Shown: in pieces, positions 1 through 8,112 of the stretch
Layout: each line of letters begins with the position of its first letter
Position numbering within the stretch: the stretch's first letter is position 1
Origin: Agromyces flavus
GTDB lineage: Bacteria > Actinomycetota > Actinomycetes > Actinomycetales > Microbacteriaceae
Assembly: GCF_900104685.1 (NCBI RefSeq)
Contig: NZ_LT629755.1
Coordinates: forward strand, 1,612,001 to 1,676,000
Length of the DNA: 64,000 nucleotides
Direction: 5' to 3'
The notes under the pieces: model-generated
The model's database searches: none
Seen by the model: only the letters and a program-made list of their open reading frames with translations
What the model was told of the DNA's origin: nothing
Position numbers and translations under genes: made by a program

Positions 1-955
1 GCCCGGCGGAGCATGGCAGCACCGGTGGGCGTCGCTGCGCATGGCGACGGTGAACGGCATCCACGAGCTGCCGGGATTCGCGGTGCCGCCGGCCGACCCG
101 AGCACGCCGAGCCGCGACGCGCTCCCGCCGTACTTCGCCGAATACGAACGGCGCTTCGGCCTCGACGTGCAGCGGCCCGTGCGGGTGCACGCGGTCCGCC
201 GTGCCGACGACGAGCCAGACGGTCGACTGCTCGTCGAGACCGACGGCGGCACGTGGGCCGCCCACTACGTCATCAACGCCACCGGGACGTGGACGCGCCC
301 GTTCCGCCCGTACTACCCCGGCATCCAGCGCTTCCGCGGCCGCCAGCTGCACGTGGCCGACTACGCGTCAGCCGAGGAGTTCGCCGGGAAGCGCGTGGTG
401 ATCGTCGGGGCCGGCGTCTCGGCGGTGCAGCTGCTCGACGAGATCTCGCACGTCGCCGACACCGTCTGGATGACGCGCCGCGAACCGCACTGGATCGACG
501 AGGGCGGGTTCGACCTCCCCGCGCGCACCGCTGCGATCGCGGGGGTCGAGGCGCGGGTGCGGCAGGGGCTCCCGCCCGGCAGCGTCATCTCGGTGACGGG
601 CATGCACTGGACGCCGTGGGCGCGGGCCGCCCAGGCGCGCGGCGTGCTGGTGCGCCATCCGATGTTCACCTCGATCGAGGAGCACGGCGTGCGCATGCCC
701 GATGGCTCGTTCATCGAGGCCGACGTGATCCTGTGGGCGACCGGGTTCCGTCCGGCCCTGGACCACCTCGCGCCGCTCCGCCTCCGTACCCCGGCGGGCG
801 GCTTCCGGGTCGCCGACACGCGCTCGCTCGACGAGCCGCGGCTGTTCCTCATCGGGTACGGGCCGTCGCAGTCGACCGTCGGCGCGAACCGAGCGGGCCG
901 AGCGGCCGTGCAGCAGATCGTCGCCGATCGTAAGACTGAGCGAGCCGCGGCCTGA
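1..955 (+). CDS. Flavin-containing monooxygenase-like NAD(P)/FAD oxidoreductase (5' end missing)
   Basis: The reading frame is already open at base 2, so the N-terminal FAD-binding part lies outside the window; about 317 residues remain. The first visible residues, GGAWQHRWASLRMATVNGIHELPG split around an internal Met at base 41, resemble the segment after the first FAD motif in flavin monooxygenases, so that Met is not the start. Visible signatures are INATGTW, typical of the second FAD-contact strand, and a complete NADPH dinucleotide motif VVIVGAGVSAVQ, followed by WATGFRP near the C-terminus. Family members oxygenate or oxidise small substrates with NADPH and FAD; substrate unknown. It ends in TGA 65 bp before the next gene and has no obvious partner. 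The family call is firm, the reaction is not. Confidence 0.8.
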   Translation, partial: PGGAWQHRWASLRMATVNGIHELPGFAVPPADPSTPSRDALPPYFAEYERRFGLDVQRPVRVHAVRRADDEPDGRLLVETDGGTWAAHYVINATGTWTRPFRPYYPGIQRFRGRQLHVADYASAEEFAGKRVVIVGAGVSAVQLLDEISHVADTVWMTRREPHWIDEGGFDLPARTAAIAGVEARVRQGLPPGSVISVTGMHWTPWARAAQARGVLVRHPMFTSIEEHGVRMPDGSFIEADVILWATGFRPALDHLAPLRLRTPAGGFRVADTRSLDEPRLFLIGYGPSQSTVGANRAGRAAVQQIVADRKTERAAA

Positions 956-1020
956 TGCTTGTGCGCGTGGCGCCCGCGGCGTAGCGTGCGGCGCATCGGC
1001 CGACTCGAAGGAGCCCGCAC

Positions 1021-1215
1021 GTGCGCAGACCCGTCCTCGTCACCGTCGGCCTCGTCGTCGCCCTGATGGGCGCGGTCTTCACCCTTCAGGGGCTGGGATT
1101 CCTCGGCGGCAGTCCGATGACCGGCTCGACGTTCTGGGCGGTGCTCGGCCCCGTCATCGCCCTGCTCGGCATCGTCCTGGTCGTGTACGGCCTGCGGAGC
1201 CGTGGCCGGAGCTGA
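1021..1215 (+). CDS. Small two-helix membrane protein
   Basis: A 64-residue protein with two hydrophobic segments (about residues 5-27 and 38-58) separated by a short Gly/Ser/Thr loop and ending in the basic tail RSRGRS, so both ends should be cytoplasmic. The GTG start is supported by GAAGGAG about 7 nt upstream. It sits alone between a monooxygenase and a strong hairpin terminator. I do not recognise the family and propose no function. Confidence 0.6.
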   Translation: MRRPVLVTVGLVVALMGAVFTLQGLGFLGGSPMTGSTFWAVLGPVIALLGIVLVVYGLRSRGRS

Positions 1216-1227
1216 TCAACAGATGAC

Positions 1228-1270
1228 GAAGGCCCCCGGCGGGCTCGTGATGAGCCGGCGGGGGGCCTTC
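1228..1270. terminator. Bidirectional hairpin terminator between converging genes
   Basis: The arms GAAGGCCCCCGGCGGGCTC and its near-complement ending GGGGGCCTTC form a long GC stem with a short loop. It lies between the end of the small membrane protein (plus strand) and the end of rpsO (minus strand), so it can serve both. There is no long U tract, which is usual in this GC range. Confidence 0.7.
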
Positions 1271-1316
1271 GCAAGAAGTTCGCGTTGTCGTCGAAGACTC
1301 GCGCAGTCTGCAGCGC

Positions 1317-1586
1317 TTAGCGGCGCAGCCCGAGACGCTCGATGAGCGAGCGGTAGCGGTTGATGTCGACGTCGGCGAGGTAGCCGAGCAGACGACGACG
1401 CTGACCGACGAGGAGCAGCAGGCCACGACGCGAGTGGTGGTCGTGCTTGTGCGCCTTGAGGTGCTCGGTGAGATCCTTGATCCGCTTGGTGAGGATCGCG
1501 ATCTGGACCTCGGGGGATCCAGTGTCACCGGGGTGCGTCGCGTACTCTTCGATGATCGCCTTCTTGTTCTCTGCATCCAGAGCCAT
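1317..1586 (-). CDS. rpsO: 30S ribosomal protein S15
   Basis: The 89-residue product is a full-length S15: it starts [16 protein letters not shown], carries the [11 protein letters not shown] motif, the [12 protein letters not shown] segment that contacts the 16S rRNA three-way junction, and ends [13 protein letters not shown]. An upstream in-frame start would add 26 residues, but a strong ribosome binding site, AAGGAAGGGG, stands directly before the ATG at 1586. S15 binds 16S rRNA early in assembly of the 30S platform. The usual partner pnp does not follow; the minus strand downstream leads to a terminator. A TAGACT box at 1678-1683 suggests a leader of about 85 nt, long enough for autoregulation, which is known for S15 in other bacteria. 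Confidence 0.97.
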   Translation of the reverse strand: MALDAENKKAIIEEYATHPGDTGSPEVQIAILTKRIKDLTEHLKAHKHDHHSRRGLLLLVGQRRRLLGYLADVDINRYRSLIERLGLRR

Positions 1587-1791
1587 AGATGGGATCCCCT
1601 TCCTTCTCGTTGCGCGCTGCCCGGGGCCTTGCGCCTGGGCTCTCTTGATGCGCGGCCGATTCACGGCAACCTCCAGAGTCTAGCAGAGCGGATGGCGCGA
1701 GCCCGACGCGCGGCCCCCGCCGGAATCACCCCCGTCCGCGGCTCAGTAGTGAGCATTACTCAGGAGTACCCTGCGGTCGGGGGAATCGGGC

Positions 1792-2637
1792 ATGGTCGGC
1801 GAGACGAGACGGTCGGAGCTCGAGGCGCGCGTGTACTCGCGCGCCGGGGCCGATGATCCACGCGTCCCCCGGGTCGATCCCCGGAACGGCCGGCCGATCT
1901 CCGTGACCGAGAGCGAATGGCGCCTGCTCCTGGACGACCCGGCGCGAGGCGCGCGACCCGCGCGCACTGGCGGTCGCTCCACGACGGACGCGGATGTCGC
2001 AGGCCAACGCGAACCGTCCGGGCTCCCGGCGCCGTCCGGGCTCCCGGCGCCGTCCACGCCGCCGCGTCGACGAGCCGGGCGACCCTCGCCGGCTGTCGTC
2101 GCGCTCGCCGGCGTGCTCGCCGGCGTCGGGCTCGCCGCCGGCTGGTCGTGGGCGGGCGACCTCGTCGATCGCTCCCTCGACGTGCACCTGGCGGTGACGC
2201 CGAGTCCGGCGGCCGATGCGCCCGGCGCCGAGGGCGTGCCGCCCGGTGCAGCGCTCGACGTGTTCCGCGACCCCGACCGTGTCGGCGGCTCCCTGCCCGG
2301 CTGGCTGCATCAGGTCTTCGACGTCTCGCGCGTGGCCCAGCTCGCGTCGCCGAACGGGCCCATCCGAGGCGCGGGCGTGTATGCCGCGGTGTCGCACGAC
2401 GCGATCGCATGCCTCATCGTGCGCCTCGATGCGAACGGCATGGTGTGGAACTGCACCTCGGTCGAGCGACTCGTGAGCTCCGGGATGACGCTGCGCAGCG
2501 CCATCCCAGCCGCACTGGACACCGGACGAGACCAGGACGGCGACGGCATCGCGGGCGCGGCGGATCGGTCGGACCTCCTCGTCGTGGACTGGAACCCGGA
2601 CGGCACGTTCGAGATCGAGCGGACGCAGGGAGGCTGA
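1792..2637 (+). CDS. Single-pass membrane protein, paralogue A of a tandem pair (unknown function)
   Basis: The 281-residue protein has a cytoplasmic N-terminal block (residues 1-50, RSELEARVYSRAGADDPRV), a Pro/Arg linker containing a perfect tandem repeat PSGLPA-PSGLPA, one transmembrane helix (about 100-120) and an extracytoplasmic domain of about 155 residues. That domain contains two cysteines 14 apart (C207, C221) around a CLIVRLDANG strand, a likely disulfide. No signal-peptidase site follows the helix, so type II topology is likely. The next gene encodes a paralogue. No zinc finger is seen, so an anti-sigma role is not supported. I do not recognise the family. Confidence 0.7.
   Translation: MVGETRRSELEARVYSRAGADDPRVPRVDPRNGRPISVTESEWRLLLDDPARGARPARTGGRSTTDADVAGQREPSGLPAPSGLPAPSTPPRRRAGRPSPAVVALAGVLAGVGLAAGWSWAGDLVDRSLDVHLAVTPSPAADAPGAEGVPPGAALDVFRDPDRVGGSLPGWLHQVFDVSRVAQLASPNGPIRGAGVYAAVSHDAIACLIVRLDANGMVWNCTSVERLVSSGMTLRSAIPAALDTGRDQDGDGIAGAADRSDLLVVDWNPDGTFEIERTQGG
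2014..2055 (+). repeat. 18-bp tandem repeat in coding sequence
   Basis: The unit CCGTCCGGGCTCCCGGCG occurs twice without mismatch (2014-2031 and 2032-2049) and starts a third copy. It encodes the duplicated PSGLPA hexapeptide in the linker of paralogue A and is absent from paralogue B, so it is probably a slippage duplication that changes linker length. Confidence 0.85.
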
Positions 2638-2660
2638 TCCGCCGTCGGAAGGGGGACGGG

Positions 2661-3473
2661 ATGACCGACGAGATGACGCGATCGGAGCTCGAGGCGCGGG
2701 TCTACTCACGCGCCGGAGCCGATGATCCTCGCGTCCAGCGCATCGACCCGCTGACGGGCAAGACGGTGAAGGTCTCGGACAGTGAATGGCAGCTCCTGCT
2801 CTCCCAGCCCTCAGAGCGACGATCTCCGCCTACGCCGTCCACCGAGACCGACAGCGATCCACGTGGGACGCCGCCGACCGACGCGTCACCGTCGACACGA
2901 CTTCGGCCGGGTCGACGGCCGCGGATCACGCCGGCGGCCGCCGCCCTGTCGGGCTTCGCCGTTGCGAGCGCGCTCATCGGCGGATGGCTGTGGATCAGCG
3001 AGTCGACGCGCACGGCACCGTCGCTGGCACTGACCATCGTGCCGACGCCCGCACCGGATGCGTCCGCGGGGGTGCTGCCCGAGGCCGCCGTCTTCGACGT
3101 CTTCCGCGATCCCGCTGTGGCGGCCGGCGTGCTGCCGTGGTGGCTGATGCGCGACTTCCCCATCCAGCAGGCCGCCGAGCTTGTGCCGCCTGACGACGCG
3201 ATTCCCGGCGCGAGCATCTACGCGGCGATCTCCGACAACACGGTGACCTGCCTGGTCGTTCGGCTCGACCCGAATGGGTTGAGCTGGAACTGCACTTCGA
3301 CCGAGCACGTGCTGAGCAGCGGATTGACCATGCACGTGGCCATCCCCGCCGATCTGGGTGCTCCGCGTGACGGCGACGACGACGGTATCTCGGGCGAGTG
3401 GACCGAGACGGATCTCCTGACGATCGAATGGCGCACCGATGGCACCTTCGTCGTGACGCGAGCCGGCGATTGA
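2661..3473 (+). CDS. Single-pass membrane protein, paralogue B of a tandem pair (unknown function)
   Basis: The 270-residue protein aligns without gaps to its upstream neighbour over the first 50 residues (MTRSELEARVYSRAGADDPR), then diverges in the Ser/Pro linker. It has one transmembrane helix (about 91-111) and an ectodomain with the same paired cysteines (C197, C211) around CLVVRLDPNG. Both proteins share FDVFRDP/LDVFRDP and an acidic run near the C-terminus (DGDDDG). The start at 2661 follows GAAGGGGGACGGG and lies 23 bp after the paralogue's stop, so the two are probably one transcript. The duplication is old, since only functional blocks remain similar. Function unknown. Confidence 0.75.
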   Translation: MTDEMTRSELEARVYSRAGADDPRVQRIDPLTGKTVKVSDSEWQLLLSQPSERRSPPTPSTETDSDPRGTPPTDASPSTRLRPGRRPRITPAAAALSGFAVASALIGGWLWISESTRTAPSLALTIVPTPAPDASAGVLPEAAVFDVFRDPAVAAGVLPWWLMRDFPIQQAAELVPPDDAIPGASIYAAISDNTVTCLVVRLDPNGLSWNCTSTEHVLSSGLTMHVAIPADLGAPRDGDDDGISGEWTETDLLTIEWRTDGTFVVTRAGD

Positions 3474-3616
3474 AGCGGGAACCGTCGCCGGCGGCGATCG
3501 CGCCTGGGCCAGCCGCACGGCACCCTCGAGGGCGACCGGATCCGGCCCGAGCCTTGCCGGTCCCGTCGGACGGGCGTAGCGTGCGAACCGACCCACGGAA
3601 CATGGGAGGTCCGCTC

Positions 3617-4066
3617 ATGCGCACGACCCGTACCATCCGCCTCGGAGCCCTCGGGCTCGCCGCCGCAGCCGCCTGCACGGTGGCGGTCGCCGGCCCTGCG
3701 AACGCCGTCGACCCGGGACGGGGCACCTCCGTCATCGCCCTCAACACCGGCCAGGAGGTCACCGATGCACGCGGCGGCGCCCACGGTCTCTTCCTGTACA
3801 CCATCGACGGTGACGAACTCTGCTACACGCTCGAGGTCTCCGGTCTCACCGAGCCCGCCGTCGCGGCGCACATCCACCTCGCACCCCGCGGGACTGCAGG
3901 CGACGTCGTCGTTCCGCTGACGGTGGAACCGTCGACCGATTTCGTCACCGAGGCGTGCGTCACCGATTCCGACGTGCCAGCCATTGCCGACGATCCCGCG
4001 GCGTACTACGTCAACGTGCACACGTCGACCTATCCCGGCGGCGAGATCCGCGGTCAGCTGCACTGA
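3617..4066 (+). CDS. Secreted CHRD-domain protein
   Basis: The 149-residue precursor has an Arg-rich N-terminus, a hydrophobic stretch and an A-x-A-like cleavage region (GPANAVDP, about residue 27), so it should be exported. The mature part is one CHRD domain: ALNTGQEV, then SGLTEPAVAAHIHLAPRG, and TYPGGEIRGQLH at the very end, which is the usual closing strand. An ATG at 3602 is in frame, but GGGAGGT at 3604-3610 sits 6 nt before the ATG at 3617, which fixes the start. CHRD domains occur in bacterial secreted proteins without known biochemistry. The mature protein is about 120 residues, a single repeat. Confidence 0.85.
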   Translation: MRTTRTIRLGALGLAAAAACTVAVAGPANAVDPGRGTSVIALNTGQEVTDARGGAHGLFLYTIDGDELCYTLEVSGLTEPAVAAHIHLAPRGTAGDVVVPLTVEPSTDFVTEACVTDSDVPAIADDPAAYYVNVHTSTYPGGEIRGQLH

Positions 4067-4118
4067 CCGGCGGCACGCACGCGGTGTGTCCGAGCGCGCA
4101 TCGGTGCAGACTGACGAC

Positions 4119-4487
4119 ATGGCATTCGCGATGAAGCGCGTGTACGACGCGCCTGAAGCGTCCGACGGCTACCGCGTCCTGGTCGACCGGCTCTGGCCAC
4201 GGGGCGTGTCGAAGGAGCGGGCCGAGCTCGACGACTGGGCGAAGGACGTCGCGCCCTCGCCGGAGCTGCGGACCGAGTGGCACCACAGCGGCGACCCGGA
4301 CCGATTCGACGAGTTCGCCGCGCGCTACCGCGACGAACTCGACGCGAACCCCGCGACCGAACCGCTCCTCGCCGCCGGGCGGGCGCACGACCGCGTCACC
4401 CTCCTCTACGGCGCACGCGACCAGCAGGTCAACCATGCGACGGTGCTGCTCGACTGGCTCGCGGCGCACGGGGCTGCCGTCGAGTGA
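4119..4487 (+). CDS. DUF488 (YeaO-like) protein
   Basis: The 122-residue product carries the hallmarks of the YeaO/DUF488 family: KRVYDAP near the start, then RVLVDRLWPRGVSKE, WAKDVAPSPELR, the W-[HF]-H-D/G stretch (EWHHSGDPDRF) and LLYGARDQQVNHA at the end. Members are small soluble proteins of unknown activity. Two starts are possible, 4119 and 4131 (MKRVYD). There is no ribosome binding site; a CAGACT hexamer ends 6 nt before 4119, consistent with a leaderless mRNA. A short membrane protein follows. Confidence 0.9.
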   Translation: MAFAMKRVYDAPEASDGYRVLVDRLWPRGVSKERAELDDWAKDVAPSPELRTEWHHSGDPDRFDEFAARYRDELDANPATEPLLAAGRAHDRVTLLYGARDQQVNHATVLLDWLAAHGAAVE

Positions 4488-4503
4488 GGCGAGAGGTGGC
4501 CGC

Positions 4504-4971
4504 ATGACGACCGCCGAACGCCGTACCGACGAGCGCGGCGGATACCCGCCGCCCGCGCTGACCGCCGCCGTGCTCGCACTCATCGCGGTCGTGCTCGGGG
4601 TGCTGGCCGTCGGAGCGATCGGCGAGACCGCCGCTCGCGCCTCCGCCACGTACAGGCCGACCGAAGCGATCGTCGTGGCCGTCCACAGTGAGGAGCAGCT
4701 GGTCGCCGATCGGCGAGGCAGCCGCCCCGAGACGGTCCGCGTCGTGAGCGTCGAGTTCGCCGACGGCGCGCGCGCCGACGTGCGAAGCGAGGAACTCGAT
4801 GTGGGCGTCACCGCAACGGTCTACCGAAGCGATTCCGGCGCGGTGTTCGAGACGCCGCCGCCGCGGCTGGGCGTGCTCGAGTGGAGCCTGTGCGCCGCGA
4901 TCGTGGCCGCCACGGCGGTGCTGGCACTGGCCACCGTTCGCGTCCTGGTGCGCCTGCGGCGGCCGCGTTGA
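4504..4971 (+). CDS. DUF3592-like membrane protein
   Basis: The 155-residue protein has transmembrane helices at about 20-42 and 126-148 flanking a soluble loop of about 80 residues. The loop pattern (ATYRPTEAIVVAVH..., VRVVSVEFADGARADV, VGVTATVYRSDSGAVFE) resembles DUF3592 proteins, which have this two-helix layout around a beta-rich extracytoplasmic domain. GAGGTGG upstream supports the ATG at 4504, 16 bp after the DUF488 gene, so the two are likely co-transcribed. Function is unknown; the family assignment is by architecture and moderate. Confidence 0.6.
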   Translation: MTTAERRTDERGGYPPPALTAAVLALIAVVLGVLAVGAIGETAARASATYRPTEAIVVAVHSEEQLVADRRGSRPETVRVVSVEFADGARADVRSEELDVGVTATVYRSDSGAVFETPPPRLGVLEWSLCAAIVAATAVLALATVRVLVRLRRPR

Positions 4972-4995
4972 ACCGGAGCCGCGGCCGGTCCGAGT

Positions 4996-5967
4996 TCACC
5001 CCTGCGGGACGATCACGAGCTTGCCGAGCACCGACCCCGCGCCGATGCGCGCGAGCGCCTCGGGAACGCGGTCGAGCGGCAGCACCTCCTCGATCACGGG
5101 CGTGACGTCGCCGGATGCCACGAGCTCGCCGAGTTCGTCGAGCCCGCCGTTCGCACGTGCCGCGAGCAGTCGGAGCGTGCGCTGCTCGGCGTCGGGCCGA
5201 CCGCCCGTGGCCGCGACCGCCGCGATCGTCCGCGTCGAACCGCCGACGACGACGAGCCGGCCGCCCGGCCGGAGCGCTCGACGGTAGGTCGAGCGGGGGC
5301 GCGAGGCGACCATGTCGACGATCACGTCGTAGCGGGCGGCACCCGCGAACGGATCCCGGTCGCGGTCATCGGCGTCGAGCACCTCACGCGCGCCGAGCCG
5401 ACGCAGCAGGTCGAGCTTGCCGGCCCGGTCCACGGCGACGACCTCGGCCCCGACCCGGCGCGCGAGCGCGACCGCGAACGTGCCCACGCCTCCGCCGGCG
5501 CCGACGACGAGCACCCGCTCCCTCGCCGCGACGTGGGCGACGTCGACGAGCGCCTGCCACGCGAGCCCGCCGGCCTGCGGCACGGCGGCGGCGACCGCCG
5601 GATCGATGCGGTCCGGCCGCGGCCGGAGGCCGACGGCATCCACCGCCGCGAACTCGGCGAACCCGCCCCACCCGGCGGCGGACACGTCGCCCCAGACCGC
5701 GTCGCCGACGCGGAACGCCCTGACCGCATCGCCCACCTCGACGACGTCGCCGACGAGGTCGGCGCCGAGCACCGGATGGGCCGGGCGCAACGGGCCGCCC
5801 AGCCGGGCGTACCACGGCCGACCGCGCAGCAGGTCCCAGTCCCACGAGTTCACCGACGACGCGCTCACGCGTACGAGCACCTGCCCGCGCGCCGGACGCG
5901 GGACGTCGACCTCGACGAGTCGCAGCCGATCAGGACCGCCGTAGCGGTCGTACCGCACGGCTCGCAT
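4996..5967 (-). CDS. NADPH:quinone oxidoreductase / zinc-independent alcohol dehydrogenase-like (MDR) protein
   Basis: The 323-residue enzyme belongs to the medium-chain dehydrogenase/reductase superfamily. It has the GroES-like N-terminal fold (SSVNSWDWDLLRGR, PVLGADLVGDVVEVG), the nucleotide-binding motif VLVVGAGGGVGTFAVALARRVGAEVV (shown in part: GAGGGVG) and the C-terminal strand GSVLGKLVIV. The structural-zinc cysteines of alcohol dehydrogenases are absent, which fits the quinone-oxidoreductase branch using NADPH. It starts with ATG at 5967, with GGAG four bases upstream, and lies 41 bp behind a CPBP-like membrane protein gene on the same strand. Substrate unknown. Confidence 0.85.
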   Translation of the reverse strand: MRAVRYDRYGGPDRLRLVEVDVPRPARGQVLVRVSASSVNSWDWDLLRGRPWYARLGGPLRPAHPVLGADLVGDVVEVGDAVRAFRVGDAVWGDVSAAGWGGFAEFAAVDAVGLRPRPDRIDPAVAAAVPQAGGLAWQALVDVAHVAARERVLVVGAGGGVGTFAVALARRVGAEVVAVDRAGKLDLLRRLGAREVLDADDRDRDPFAGAARYDVIVDMVASRPRSTYRRALRPGGRLVVVGGSTRTIAAVAATGGRPDAEQRTLRLLAARANGGLDELGELVASGDVTPVIEEVLPLDRVPEALARIGAGSVLGKLVIVPQG

Positions 5968-6008
5968 GCGCTCCGGCCGGCCCGCGGCATCCGCCGGTCG
6001 CACCGGCG

Positions 6009-6851
6009 TCACGCCGGCACCAACGGGAAGATCGCCGGCCACCCGTTGTGCGCGTACACGATGACGCAGAACACGACCGCGTCGAAGATGAGGTGGACGA
6101 CCAGCACGTAGGTGAGGGACTTGGTGAGCTTGAACGTGTAGCCCTGGATCAGCGCGAACGGGATGGTCAGCAGCGGGCCCCACGCCTGGTAGCCGAGCTC
6201 CCAGAGGAACGACACGAAGACGATCGCCTGCAGGATGTTGGCCTGCCAGGTCGTGAAGTGCCGGCGCAGCAGCGCGAACACGGTGCAGATGAAGAACAGT
6301 TCGTCCCACGTGCCGACCGCATTGACGCCGACGAAGAGGCGCGCGATCTCGCTCGGCTCGGTCACCGTGGGCCAGTTCTGGTACACGCCCGAGGTGATGA
6401 AGTAGAAGGGCAGGATGAGCCATCCGGCGACGGTCACGCCGATGAGGTAGAGCCACTGGGTGCGCGTCCAGCGGCGGCCGGTGCGCCACGGGAATCGGAT
6501 GACGCGCTCGCGATAGAGGAAGCGCGAGATGAGGAACGGCACCGCGACCGCGAGACCGAGCACGACCGCGAAGCGGGCCATGGCCGGGAACGAGATGTCG
6601 GCCTCGAGGGGCATCGTCGAGATGATCGCCTGGCCGATCGCGATGAGCGCGAGGTCGGCGGTGAGCCGTTCGGTGCGGCCGGAGCGGTCCACCAGCCAGG
6701 CGACCGCGAGCCCTGCCACGAGCATCGCGTAGCCCGCCAGGTTGAACTGGAAGCCGAACAGCAGCACGGCCGCCGAGCACACGAGCGCGGCAGGCACGAG
6801 CGCGATCGGGTGCGTGCGCACCTCGAGGGGGGCGGCGGCGGTCGCGGACAC
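6009..6851 (-). CDS. CPBP-like multi-pass membrane protein (degenerate protease motif)
   Basis: About 280 residues with seven or eight hydrophobic helices. Near residue 190 the sequence VGTWDELFFICTVFALLRR occupies the place of the EExxxR motif of CPBP (Abi/Rce1) intramembrane proteases, and HLIFDAVVF near the C-terminus matches the HxxxD/N motif; the first Glu is Asp and the Arg is displaced. It may be a family member without protease activity. The likely start is GTG at 6851, preceded by GGTAGGAGG, which is unusually close; a GTG further upstream cannot be excluded. It runs divergently from the M4 protease gene with 81 bp between them. Confidence 0.6.
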   Translation of the reverse strand: MSATAAAPLEVRTHPIALVPAALVCSAAVLLFGFQFNLAGYAMLVAGLAVAWLVDRSGRTERLTADLALIAIGQAIISTMPLEADISFPAMARFAVVLGLAVAVPFLISRFLYRERVIRFPWRTGRRWTRTQWLYLIGVTVAGWLILPFYFITSGVYQNWPTVTEPSEIARLFVGVNAVGTWDELFFICTVFALLRRHFTTWQANILQAIVFVSFLWELGYQAWGPLLTIPFALIQGYTFKLTKSLTYVLVVHLIFDAVVFCVIVYAHNGWPAIFPLVPA

Positions 6852-6932
6852 CCTCCTACCTTCGCACGCCGACCGCGTCGACACGTGGGCGCGCCGCGCG
6901 GTGCTGTCGGCGGCGCGTGCCACGATCGACGC

Positions 6933-8102
6933 ATGACCCGGATGCCGCAGGCCCCTGCACCGCGCGACGCTCGACCTGCGCACGGCATCGTGCCGCCCTG
7001 GCTGCTCCGCCGCATCGCCGAGGCGGTCGATCACTACGACGTGGCTGCCGACGCGGCACGACGGTCGCTCGTGCGCGACCGCCCGGTGCGCGATCTTCGC
7101 GCCGAGGGCGCGGCCCCGCCATTCGTCGCCCACGAGGACGAGCGAGCGGAATGGCCCTCGCTTCGCGCGAGCGCGGGCGTCGCGGTCGAGGCCGACGCCG
7201 AAGCCGAGGCCGAGGCCGAGGCACCGGGCGAGGTCGTGCCCGACCGTCGCATCTCCGACGCCGAGCACGTCGAGACCCTGCCGGGCCGCCTCGTCCGCCG
7301 CGAGGGGCAGCCCGAGACGGGCGACCGCTCGGTCGACCAGGCGTACGACGGGCTCGGCGAGGTGTTCCGGCTGTTCCACCGGGTCTACGGCCGCGACGCG
7401 ATCGACGGCGGGGGCGGGTCGCTCGAGGCGACGGTGCACTTCGGGGACCGCTACGACAACGCCTTCTGGGACGGCGAGCGCATGGTGTTCGGAGACGGCG
7501 ACGGCGAGGTGTTCCGCGGCTTCACGCACTCCCTGAGCGTCGTGGGGCACGAGCTCGCGCACGGTGTGACCGAGGCGACCGCGCGCCTTCGCTACCGCGA
7601 CCAGTCCGGCGCCCTCAACGAGCACGTGTCCGACGTGTTCGGCGCGCTCGTCGAGCAGTACGCCATGGGGCAGGATGCCGCGGCGGCGAGCTGGCTCATC
7701 GGCGAGGGCGTCTTCACCGAGCTGGTCCAGGGCCGCGCGCTGCGGTCGATGATCGAGCCCGGCACCGCGTACGACGACGACGTGCTCGGGCGCGACCCGC
7801 AGCCCGCCCACATGCGCGACTACGTGCGCACCGATGACGACAGCGGGGGCGTGCACCTGAACTCCGGCATCCCGAACCGCGCCTTCGCGCTCGCGGCGAC
7901 CGAGCTCGGAGGATTCGCGTGGGAGCACCTCGGTCGCGTCTGGTACGACACGCTCACCGGCGGGATGCTGAAGCCGAACACCGGCTTCGACGCCTTCGTC
8001 GCGGCCACGCTCGTCGCGACCAGGCATCGCTTCGGGCCCACCTCCTCCGAGGCCCGCGCGGTCGCCGGCGGATGGCGCGCCGTCGGCCTCGACGCCGAGT
8101 AG
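6933..8102 (+). CDS. Protealysin-like M4 metallopeptidase
   Basis: A 389-residue thermolysin-family zinc protease. The catalytic core is complete: HELAH at 206-210 (two His ligands and the Glu base), N229-E230 in ALNEHVSDVFG (third zinc ligand) and H308 in SGGVHLNSGIPN (transition-state His). The N-terminus has no signal peptide but the short protealysin-type propeptide HGIVPPWLLRRIAE (residues 17-30), unlike the long FTP/PepSY propeptides of secreted thermolysins. Residues 85-98 are a Glu/Ala run (EADAEAEAEAEA) that probably links propeptide and catalytic domain. The next gene encodes an emfourin-like protein, the known inhibitor partner of protealysins. Such proteases act inside the cell or leave by a non-classical route. 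Confidence 0.93.
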   Translation: MTRMPQAPAPRDARPAHGIVPPWLLRRIAEAVDHYDVAADAARRSLVRDRPVRDLRAEGAAPPFVAHEDERAEWPSLRASAGVAVEADAEAEAEAEAPGEVVPDRRISDAEHVETLPGRLVRREGQPETGDRSVDQAYDGLGEVFRLFHRVYGRDAIDGGGGSLEATVHFGDRYDNAFWDGERMVFGDGDGEVFRGFTHSLSVVGHELAHGVTEATARLRYRDQSGALNEHVSDVFGALVEQYAMGQDAAAASWLIGEGVFTELVQGRALRSMIEPGTAYDDDVLGRDPQPAHMRDYVRTDDDSGGVHLNSGIPNRAFALAATELGGFAWEHLGRVWYDTLTGGMLKPNTGFDAFVAATLVATRHRFGPTSSEARAVAGGWRAVGLDAE

Positions 8103-8112
8103 CATCGGCCCC
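8100..8112 (+). promoter_or_regulatory. Candidate leaderless promoter of the inhibitor gene
   Basis: A TAGCAT hexamer at 8100-8105 begins with the stop codon TAG of the protease and ends 7 nt before the inhibitor's ATG. This spacing is the one seen before many other starts in the window and puts the transcription start at or next to the ATG. No Shine-Dalgarno sequence is present. Inferred from spacing only. Confidence 0.45.

Noticed and set aside
4996..6780. One open minus-strand frame covering the oxidoreductase and much of the CPBP-like gene, suggesting a fusion
   Set aside because: The upstream part is an Arg/Pro-rich shadow of the CPBP-like gene in another frame; the oxidoreductase family start is at 5967 with a ribosome binding site.
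7190..7225. Glu/Ala repeat in the M4 protease as a tandem repeat element
   Set aside because: It is only a short run of GAG/GCC codons in a linker and not an element of its own.
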